8,111 nucleotides of DNA from Nitrospiraceae bacterium (GTDB taxonomy: Bacteria > Nitrospirota > Thermodesulfovibrionia > Thermodesulfovibrionales > Dissulfurispiraceae): positions 1 through 8,111 of the forward strand of contig PMYY01000133.1 in assembly GCA_003170655.1 (NCBI GenBank), given 5' to 3'. A model generated the notes under the pieces. That model ran no database searches. It saw nothing but the letters and a program-made list of their open reading frames with translations, and was not told the origin of the DNA. Made by a program: the position numbers and the translations under genes. How positions within the stretch are numbered: the first letter of the stretch is position 1; each line of letters starts with the position of its first letter. Below, one piece after another: positions 1 through 6,367 of the stretch.

Positions 1-404
1 TTGCGGTTCTGATTCCAGACGAAACCGCAACAGTTACACGTTTGACTGCCGTAAGCCGGGTTGACCTGCTTATGAAGGGAACGTCCCTCCAGTGCCTTAA
101 ATTCTGCTCTGTCCTGGATTGTTCCTTTGATCCAGGATGAGAGCTTCCTATTTACTCCTTTCGGCCTGTCGAATGTAAAGACATGAAGAAGGTTCTCGGT
201 GATCAGTATAGCCGGGGCCTTCTCAGCATACAGGGCGTTGAAGCCGTTGTTGACCTTGCTGGCAAGAGCGGCTTGCGCCTTATGCCTTACCTTGTCCTTC
301 TTCTGGTAGCCGAGATCGCACTCCCGTATGTTGTTTGCCTTATATACTTTCCCTTCTTCGCGGTATCTCTTTTCGAGTGCGTGCAGCCTGTTCCGGGCCT
401 TGCC

Positions 405-414
405 GGTATGGTAT
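405..414. repeat. 5-bp tandem duplication (GGTAT x2) that frameshifts tnpB
   Basis: GGTAT occurs at 405-409 and again at 410-414, followed by GG. Read on the minus strand, the upstream frame runs through ...FSDFTDKLNHT and then loses TnpB similarity. The downstream frame carries GKARNRLHALEKRY. Removing one 5-bp unit joins them as DKLNHTGKARNRLHALEKRY, which is a normal TnpB-like helix. A slipped-strand duplication is the simplest explanation. Confidence 0.8.
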
Positions 415-1335
415 GGTTTAGTTTATCGGTGAAGTCCGAGAAGATCTTGCCGAGTCCTTCGCCGTACTGCTTACCATCTGTATCGGTGAAGACCTCCGTA
501 TAGCCGAAGTCCAAGGCTTCTGCGGTACCAGGCTTTGCCGTCCATCTCTGGCAGACCTCAGCAGTCTCGTATACTTCGATGGCCTGTTTCTCGCGGTTCA
601 GCACTATCCTCAGGTTGCCCGATATCTTTCCCTTGTCAACAAGAGGGACAGTCACCCGTTTACCTTTTGCAAGCGTCATGATCTCGATATACTGCGCGCC
701 GTCTATATCGGATACACAATACATATTGGCATCCACGCAGAAGCTGCGGGCCTTCTTCACTCTCGGGGCATTGCCTTTATGCCTCCGTATGATGCGGTTC
801 AGGTAGTTGCCTGCCTTGCGGAAGGCTAACGATGCGATAGGGAAATCAGGGACGGGATATACTCTTAGTACAAAACTTTATAGTCTATCATATGAGCCCA
901 ACACCCAGAAGCAGTAATGCTTCTGTTCCTCGGAAAGATTCTTATTGCCCATTATCAGCGGCTTCAGCTCCACAAACAACGCCTGCCAGTTCTTATCCAG
1001 CGTCTCAACGGAATCCTTAAGGGCCTGCTTCCACTGCCTTGCCTGAAGTCCCGACGGAGAAGTGTATTGTTGCTTAACGAGACAGTCCCTTAGGATACGG
1101 TGAGAACGGAGCTTACCCGTCTGTTTAGCATAAGACAGCTCCACAAGCCACTTGTCTTTCTCTGGAGCATACGCATCAGCGATGGCAATGATGGTCTCCC
1201 ACTTGCCTTTGTTCAACTCCCCTGCTATGCCGTTTGATCGTTCTCATGTTCAGTTATCATGTCGTGCAGCTTTTTTTTATACTTCCTTAAGCCGTAAAGA
1301 CGGCTCGAAAAACAATGGATGATGGACAGTAAATC

Positions 1336-1364
1336 CTTTGTCATCTCTTCTTCGGATGACAGAG
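1336..1364. repeat. Imperfect hairpin near the tnpB 5' end
   Basis: The arms 1336-1345 (CTTTGTCATC) and 1355-1364 (GATGACAGAG) pair over 10 positions, nine Watson-Crick and one G-T, around a 9-nt loop. It sits 13 nt from the perfect palindrome at 1378-1398. It has no T-tract on either strand, so it is not a typical terminator. It may be an IS605-type subterminal fold or a coincidence within coding sequence. Confidence 0.4.
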
Positions 1365-1377
1365 ACTCGGCGCTCAT

Positions 1378-1398
1378 CTCGGGGTCACAGACCCCGAG
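1378..1398. repeat. Perfect 21-nt palindrome, possible IS200/IS605 left-end hairpin
   Basis: The arms 1378-1386 (CTCGGGGTC) and 1390-1398 (GACCCCGAG) are perfect complements around a 3-nt ACA loop. IS200/IS605 elements end in short subterminal hairpins that TnpA recognises in single-stranded DNA. The position close to the tnpB 5' end fits a left end. If that is right, the first codons of the reading frame starting at 1410 are not part of tnpB, and initiation could be at the in-frame ATG at 1377-1375 or 1344-1342. No T-tract follows on either strand. Confidence 0.5.
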
Positions 1399-1453
1399 GA
1401 TTCCCGCCATATGTCCTAAAAGAACTCAAATTAATACTTTTCGATAGTTCTAT

Positions 1454-1482
1454 TTGACATACAGCGTGTATTTAGCTACCTT
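1454..1482 (+). promoter_or_regulatory. Sigma-70-type promoter for the dikinase-like gene
   Basis: A perfect -35 TTGACA lies at 1454-1459. After a 17-bp spacer, a weak -10 TACCTT lies at 1477-1482, keeping the first, second and sixth consensus positions. Transcription would begin near 1489, giving a leader of about 30 nt before the ATG at 1518. This is the only convincing plus-strand promoter in the 107-bp divergent gap. Confidence 0.5.
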
Positions 1483-1517
1483 CTTACTAAGAACTTTCAA
1501 ACTTGCCCGGACCGGAA

Positions 1518-4500
1518 ATGACCAATACTAACGAGATTTGCAGACTTGAATACTTTTACGGCACCCTCGCCACTGCATACAAAGGCATCATCCCCTCTCT
1601 TACGGCAAAAGATTTTTGCATGATAGAGGAGGGCGGCTTCGTCACCCTGAAAGGAACAATCATGGCAATGCCCGAGGGTGATTATGATTCACGGCTGATG
1701 CATGAAGGCAAGGAACTTTCACGATCTGCTCTGAGGAACGGCTCCTTCGATTTCAAGGTGGACGCCATCCGCATACGCGAGGCCAAAAACCTTCAGATCG
1801 ATGTTGTCCAGAAAGGCAGACATGTTGGGACCTTTCTGCTCAAGAGGGAAAAGCCAGATGAATTCTACACTTCTGCCATTGAACTCTCGGATGACCTCAG
1901 GGAACTTTCTCCTCACAAGCTTGTTGCCTCACTTCGTAACAGACCCGGACTGCTCAAGCGGGCCGAAGAGATTATTTCGATCATCCTCTCGCTCAAAAGA
2001 GATTGGCGAAGACTTTCCGAAGAGTTAAACAGTTTTGCCAAAGACCTTTATTGGGCGGACCGCGCCGCCTTCAGCGACTGGTATCGGGTTTTGGTCCAGT
2101 GGTCCGCCAGGGTATGCGACGCATCTTTGAAGGAATCATCTGGAAGAGCCGCCGCAAACTTTCTTACTCTGGCAGAGCTTCCACTTGATAACAGTCCCCA
2201 ACCGGAAGGAAGTTACGAAATAGACATATGGCTGGAAGTTCTCCGAAGCACCGGTGTAGATATGGCTTCCCACTTGCATCAATCTGTAACTATCCTTAAG
2301 AGGATTAATGAACGCTTTCCCGGTGCAGATATCACTCCGGCAGCGAATGAGTTGCTCCAGTCGCTAAGAGATCACATCACAAACGCCCCTGTCATAAGCA
2401 ATACCTTGATGGAAAGGCTTCGATCGATCTTAATCGATGAAGATCTCTTGGCGCTTGAGAATTGCAGCGAAAAGAAGAGGTCGGAAACCATGGCCTACCT
2501 GGATGCTGCAGAAAGGATGATCGGCCGACACGAATATGCGGATATGTTCAGGGACATCAAGGAAAGGACAGCCCTGCTCCTGGACGATTCCGGTATGATA
2601 GAGCGCCTCTATGCCGTTCTTGAACGAAATATGAATCCTCATTCCGGCGAAATCCTGACTGAGGTCTCCAGTGCTATTTTTCAGACCTTCCCGCAACTTT
2701 CGCCTGATGCCCTGAGAAAGGCCTTTTTGAACACTGCACGCTTTATAAGGATAATGATATCGCTTAATATGATTGATTTATGCGAAACCATACTGAACGA
2801 AATAGACAGCTGTTCCGCCGAAATAAAAGAGGGCATCTTTCTAAATCCTGAATTGGCATCATCAGTGATCTCGCAAGGTGATGCAAGACTTGTTCTCCAT
2901 TACTCAGCCATCCTCAAACAGCTCCATGTACCCTCGCCACGGGTAACCGGCTTTTCCAGCGAGACATGGACGGAGATTGCCAATCCGGGGCATATAGAAC
3001 GGCTTTCGAAGTTCCTCGCGATAATGGGCGCCGGGAAGGGACGGTTCGACGATATATTGATCAACTTATTATGCAACCTTTATGTAAGCGGTGTCTTCAT
3101 CCCAGATGACAGGCTCTTCCAGCGCGATATCTCTGCATACCTAAACTCCGACGCTGTAAGGCATGATTTCCTGATCAACTACATGTTACTGAAAACACTC
3201 CCGGTCTATTTCAATGAAGTAGGGGCAACGAACATGATACGGGACGATACGACCGAGATTGATTCATGGGCCGACGACGTCGTCCTCTATTTCCTGAGAA
3301 AGCAGATACATGTCAATTCAAGCAACTATAACATCCAACTTGTACAAGAGATCATAAGCTCCTGGGTGTATAACGATCGAAGTTGCCTGAAGGAAGTCGT
3401 GCACCCCGATATATACAATAATGTGAACATGGAACTTCTAGAGGCATACTCAATTGCGATAAGAACTACCTTCATTTCGCTCGGGGTTCTCGATGAAAGC
3501 GGGCTCAACTTCGACAAGCTCCTTGCGCTGCCGGACAGCGCCGTAGAAAGTATTGGTGGTTCTGATAATCAAGCGAACGAGATCAGACGTAAGATTACTC
3601 TCATCTGCAGGATCTACCGGGAGATTGTAAAGAAATATACCCTGGTCAACAGGGACAGTATAACACAAGATACCATCCTTCAGCTGTCCGAAGACATCGA
3701 CAGAATCAAGACGCTAAAAAAAGTGCTTCTTTCATCCGAAACGACCGTCCCTGAGGAAAACCTTTTTTTCAAGAGACATATTGCCTTCGGCATTCCGTCA
3801 GTCCTCGGCACATACCACGAAGCCAAATTCGATGCCTTATCAGTGATATTGCAGACTGAGAACAGGATGGCTGTTCTATTTGAAGAAATTATCCGGGAAT
3901 CCGACCGATTGCAAAATGATCTTACGAATGAGGACTTCCGCCGCTGGATAAAGTGCCTCGACATCATGAACGAATTGGCAAAAGTCCATGACATGGAAAA
4001 CTTTCAGATCACCGAAGTGCTTACGGTGATGAAATCCAACGCCTTTCATGTCTCGCAATTTATAGATCTGCTGAGGGTCTGGCAGAAGGAACTGACCTGG
4101 ATGGTCGATTCGGTGACGCGCCGGATACACGCCACTCTGACCGAAATCCTCAAGTCCTTTCCGAGGGATCATGCGCCGGAATACATACGGCGTCTCGACA
4201 CAGGCGCCAACGACTACATAGACAAGGCCGCCGATGTAATCATTCGCAACATGATCATCAGTATTGCCGGGTTCACAGAGATGGACCGCTTCATAGAAGT
4301 CCTAATAAAGAAATGCCGTTCCCGAATTGAATCGTGGCCCGATGCTCTTCTGCAGATGTCGGAAAATCCGGACGAAGAACCATGTCCAGATTTTCTGGTG
4401 CTGGATGAGCTGAGCGAACAGGATGCAATGAGAATGGCGCCTGTAATCGGAGGCAAGGCAAAGAACCTGGTCTACCTGCTGAACAAGAAACTGCCTGTGC

Positions 4501-5900
4501 CTTCAGCCGTTGTATTTCAAGCGATGAAGACGCACGATCATATGCAATACACCGCGGACAAAGGCTTTATGTCTGTGCTTAAACGCGCCGTGGAAATGAT
4601 CGAGATCCGCACAGGGCTAAAATTAGGGGACAACCGGCGGCCTCTACTTTTATCGATACGCAGCGGATCATACATTTCTATGCCCGGAATCCTTTCATCC
4701 ATTCTTTACTGCGGTATGAATACAGAGACTCAAAAAGCCTTCGCATCTTTAACCGGGGATTCACTGCTTTCCTTGGATTCTTACAGGAGATTCATAGATC
4801 ACTACGCAACGGTTGTATTGGGACTGGATGAAAAGATATTCAGCAAAATTAACGCCGAATTTCTTAGACGGATATCGCAGCCGAAATTAGACGATCTGAA
4901 TGCCGCTGAAATGGCAGAAATTGTCCGGCTATATAAGAATGAACTTGCGCAACGAAGACTTGTCATTCCTGAAGACCCATACGAACAACTCAGGGAATCA
5001 GTGAACGCGGTTTACCGGTCCTGGTATGACGAAAAAGCAGTCCATTTCAGGACAGCCATGAAGATATCGGAACACTGGGGGACTGCCGTCCTGCTGATGG
5101 ATATGATTCCAGGCAACCGGAAAGGATCGGGTGCATCGGTCTTTTTTACGCGCAAACCCTCTTCACTCGAAAAGGGAGTTTACGGCGACACGAAAGAAAC
5201 CGCCACCGGAGACGATCTTGTTTATGGAAAGCTTATTAATCGACCACTTGCAAAGGCTCAGGTTCTTCAGGGTCAAAGGAGCTTGGAGGAGGAAGATCCG
5301 GTACTCTTCGCGATGCACGAAGAACTTGCAATGGAAATCGAAAGCGCGATGGGCGGGCTGCCGCAGGAGGTGGAGGCCACATACGTTGCCGGGCCGGAGG
5401 GAAAAAGAATAATCTATGTGCTGCAGACTCGGCGCATGGAGTTCCACAGGGGCTTCATAAAACATTTCCAGGACATCTGCATGATGGAGTCGAACATAAT
5501 AGGACGCGGCGTCGGCGTTCACGGAGGCGCCTTGAGTGGGATTGCAACGTTTTCAGCATCTCCTGATCGTATAGACTCCATAAAAGAAGAGACAGGTATG
5601 CCAGTCATACTTCTTCGCAAATCGTCGAGCACGAACGACGTTTCTCTGATGCCGCATATAGACGGGATAGTCACTTCAGCAGGAGGAGCAACATCACACG
5701 CTGCCATATTGGCCCAAAAATTCGGACTTACTGCAGTTGTCGGCTGTTCAGATATGGAAATCAGTATCGATGAGAAAGGTGAATCTTTTGCTCGAATAGG
5801 AAACTATCCTGTTACAGAAGCGACATCGGTGAGCATCGACGGCTCAACAGGACTCGTCTACTCGGGGATATGCGAGTTTACAACGGAGACGAGACAATAA
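1518..5900 (+). CDS. PPDK/PEP-synthase-like phosphotransferase with a large N-terminal region and no PEP-binding barrel
   Basis: The protein is probably a cytoplasmic enzyme that moves a phosphate from ATP to a catalytic histidine; the final acceptor is unknown. Residues ~1-130 look beta-rich and ~135-960 mostly helical, with no family recognised. Residues ~965-1310 match the ATP-binding region of pyruvate phosphate dikinase: GGKAKNL (978), RSGSYISMPG with R1048, DSYRRF (1087), EHWGTAV (1185), FTRKP with R1212, the EVEAT Glu E1286, and LQTR with Q1303 and R1305. Residues ~1315-1460 form the swivelling domain, with GGATSHAA and catalytic H1394. The chain ends there, so the C-terminal TIM barrel of PPDK and PEP synthase is absent. 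The ATG at 1518 is preferred because GGA lies 4 nt upstream; the TTG at 1503 has no Shine-Dalgarno sequence. No signal peptide or membrane segment is evident. Domain assignment is firm; substrate and pathway are not. Confidence 0.93.
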   Translation: MTNTNEICRLEYFYGTLATAYKGIIPSLTAKDFCMIEEGGFVTLKGTIMAMPEGDYDSRLMHEGKELSRSALRNGSFDFKVDAIRIREAKNLQIDVVQKGRHVGTFLLKREKPDEFYTSAIELSDDLRELSPHKLVASLRNRPGLLKRAEEIISIILSLKRDWRRLSEELNSFAKDLYWADRAAFSDWYRVLVQWSARVCDASLKESSGRAAANFLTLAELPLDNSPQPEGSYEIDIWLEVLRSTGVDMASHLHQSVTILKRINERFPGADITPAANELLQSLRDHITNAPVISNTLMERLRSILIDEDLLALENCSEKKRSETMAYLDAAERMIGRHEYADMFRDIKERTALLLDDSGMIERLYAVLERNMNPHSGEILTEVSSAIFQTFPQLSPDALRKAFLNTARFIRIMISLNMIDLCETILNEIDSCSAEIKEGIFLNPELASSVISQGDARLVLHYSAILKQLHVPSPRVTGFSSETWTEIANPGHIERLSKFLAIMGAGKGRFDDILINLLCNLYVSGVFIPDDRLFQRDISAYLNSDAVRHDFLINYMLLKTLPVYFNEVGATNMIRDDTTEIDSWADDVVLYFLRKQIHVNSSNYNIQLVQEIISSWVYNDRSCLKEVVHPDIYNNVNMELLEAYSIAIRTTFISLGVLDESGLNFDKLLALPDSAVESIGGSDNQANEIRRKITLICRIYREIVKKYTLVNRDSITQDTILQLSEDIDRIKTLKKVLLSSETTVPEENLFFKRHIAFGIPSVLGTYHEAKFDALSVILQTENRMAVLFEEIIRESDRLQNDLTNEDFRRWIKCLDIMNELAKVHDMENFQITEVLTVMKSNAFHVSQFIDLLRVWQKELTWMVDSVTRRIHATLTEILKSFPRDHAPEYIRRLDTGANDYIDKAADVIIRNMIISIAGFTEMDRFIEVLIKKCRSRIESWPDALLQMSENPDEEPCPDFLVLDELSEQDAMRMAPVIGGKAKNLVYLLNKKLPVPSAVVFQAMKTHDHMQYTADKGFMSVLKRAVEMIEIRTGLKLGDNRRPLLLSIRSGSYISMPGILSSILYCGMNTETQKAFASLTGDSLLSLDSYRRFIDHYATVVLGLDEKIFSKINAEFLRRISQPKLDDLNAAEMAEIVRLYKNELAQRRLVIPEDPYEQLRESVNAVYRSWYDEKAVHFRTAMKISEHWGTAVLLMDMIPGNRKGSGASVFFTRKPSSLEKGVYGDTKETATGDDLVYGKLINRPLAKAQVLQGQRSLEEEDPVLFAMHEELAMEIESAMGGLPQEVEATYVAGPEGKRIIYVLQTRRMEFHRGFIKHFQDICMMESNIIGRGVGVHGGALSGIATFSASPDRIDSIKEETGMPVILLRKSSSTNDVSLMPHIDGIVTSAGGATSHAAILAQKFGLTAVVGCSDMEISIDEKGESFARIGNYPVTEATSVSIDGSTGLVYSGICEFTTETRQ

Positions 5901-5976
5901 CTACTGAAGCGGCAAGCACTCCAATATCTATCTCGCAGGCTTTGTCATCATGGCACTAGCAGGGTACTACTTCCTC

Positions 5977-6144
5977 GCTTATCATGAAGACCACCAACGC
6001 CTCCCGGAGGAAGAAATAATATGCCTGATGGTCCTATGTTATACCTGCCCGTATCGCTATCGGTGCCCTCGTTTCAGGTGCCTTAGCTTATCGCGAAGAT
6101 CAACCAAACCGCAAAAAGAAGTAATGATGCATAATGTTTGATGG
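5977..6144 (+). repeat. Degenerate tandem repeat, period about 110 bp
   Basis: The segments 5977-6031 and 6086-6144 both begin GCTTATC, then GAAGA, then a CCAAC/CAACC stretch, then AAGAA(A/G)TAAT, ATGC and TGATGG. Offsets are 109 bp at the start and 113 bp at the end. The first encodes AYHEDH and the second AYREDQ. A third unit starts at 6142 and resembles the second at protein level: 13 of 31 ungapped residues are identical between translations beginning at 6029 and 6142, both directly after a TGA. Low-complexity hydrophobic sequence inflates such matches. Confidence 0.35.
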
Positions 6145-6313
6145 CGCTACGTAATATTGGAAGCCACCGTCATATCTGCCCCTGTAGCATATGCCTTCAT
6201 CTATCGGACTATACACTGGAAAGGGAAGAAAAAAGCCGACCGTGATACGCCCCACGGGCACTTTGAGATAGCATTGAATTTATTGGGAAACACCCAGCAC
6301 ATTTTCACAGCAC

Positions 6314-6343
6314 TTGTTGGGCAATTGAGCCATCTGATAGAAT
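6314..6343 (+). promoter_or_regulatory. Candidate hflX promoter
   Basis: TTGTTG at 6314-6319 and TAGAAT at 6338-6343 (five of six to TATAAT) are separated by 18 bp. Transcription would start near 6350, just before the Shine-Dalgarno at 6353-6356, giving a very short leader. The -35 is weak, and transcription from further upstream is equally possible. Confidence 0.25.
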
Positions 6344-6352
6344 GAATCATCA

Positions 6353-6367
6353 GAGGTTAGCCAGATA
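6353..6367 (+). promoter_or_regulatory. Ribosome binding site and ATA putative start of hflX
   Basis: GAGG at 6353-6356 is followed after 8 nt by ATA at 6365-6367, in the hflX frame. This is normal spacing for initiation, yet the codon is not NTG. The frame is open from the TAG at 6338-6340 onward and has no ATG, GTG, TTG or CTG before 6635. The ATA is either a very weak start codon or an ATG lost by one substitution. Confidence 0.55.

Larger units (their letters stand above)
1..1410 (-). pseudogene. tnpB: Decayed IS200/IS605-family TnpB (RuvC-like RNA-guided nuclease), 3' end beyond window
   Basis: TnpB proteins are RNA-guided RuvC-type nucleases of IS200/IS605 and IS1341-like elements. Visible in order: an N-terminal helical part (1410-1228, then 1243-881), a beta-rich part ending in ALDFGYTEVFTD with the likely RuvC-I Asp at 509-511, an ILITENLL motif with the likely RuvC-II Glu at 195-197, a NPAYGSQTC stretch, and the first zinc-ribbon pair C-N-C-C at 27-38. 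The second CxxC and RuvC-III lie off the left edge. Three lesions break the gene. There is a frame change within 1228-1243. A TAA at 878-880 is in frame, with TnpB-like sequence on both sides. A 5-bp tandem duplication at 405-414 shifts the frame, and deleting one copy restores one continuous protein. The piece from 1225 to 1410 is assigned by position and frame continuity only and may lie outside the true gene. No TnpA is in view. Confidence 0.83.
5908..6345 (+). pseudogene. Possible decayed membrane-protein gene or tandem small membrane ORFs
   Basis: No intact gene is recognised here. One frame is open from 5908 to 6345 except for a TGA at 6139-6141. It encodes a hydrophobic segment near its start (YLAGFVIMALAGYYFLAY) and another after the TGA (ATVISAPVAYAFIY). 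Between them the next frame (6029-6124) encodes WSYVIPARIAIGALVSGALA and ends in RKKK and TAA. Each hydrophobic stretch is followed by a charged tail, as in single-pass membrane segments. The frame changes suggest either decay of one polytopic membrane protein or a row of diverged small ORFs. The last part, 6142-6345, ends in a TGA overlapping an ATG at 6342. No family is recognised, and chance open frames are possible. Confidence 0.3.

Noticed and set aside
183..503. Plus-strand 106-codon open frame
   Set aside because: It is antisense to clear TnpB coding sequence, has no recognised similarity, and disappears as an artefact of the minus-strand gene.
1378..1398. Palindrome as a transcription terminator
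   Set aside because: Neither strand has a T-tract after the stem.
1421..1451. AGAACT / AGTTCT inverted repeat in the divergent gap as an operator
   Set aside because: There are only six paired bases around a 19-nt gap, which is common by chance in AT-rich DNA.
1503..1505. TTG as the dikinase start
   Set aside because: No Shine-Dalgarno precedes it, and an ATG with a nearby GGA lies 5 codons downstream.
5163..5522. Minus-strand 119-codon open frame
   Set aside because: It lies opposite conserved PPDK ATP-site motifs and is a codon-bias shadow.
5937..5966. TGGCAC as a sigma-54 -24 element
   Set aside because: No GC-containing -12 element follows at the required spacing.
6139..6141. TGA read as selenocysteine or tryptophan
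   Set aside because: hflX itself ends in TGA directly before its terminator, so TGA is a stop here. No SECIS-like fold or selenoprotein context was seen.
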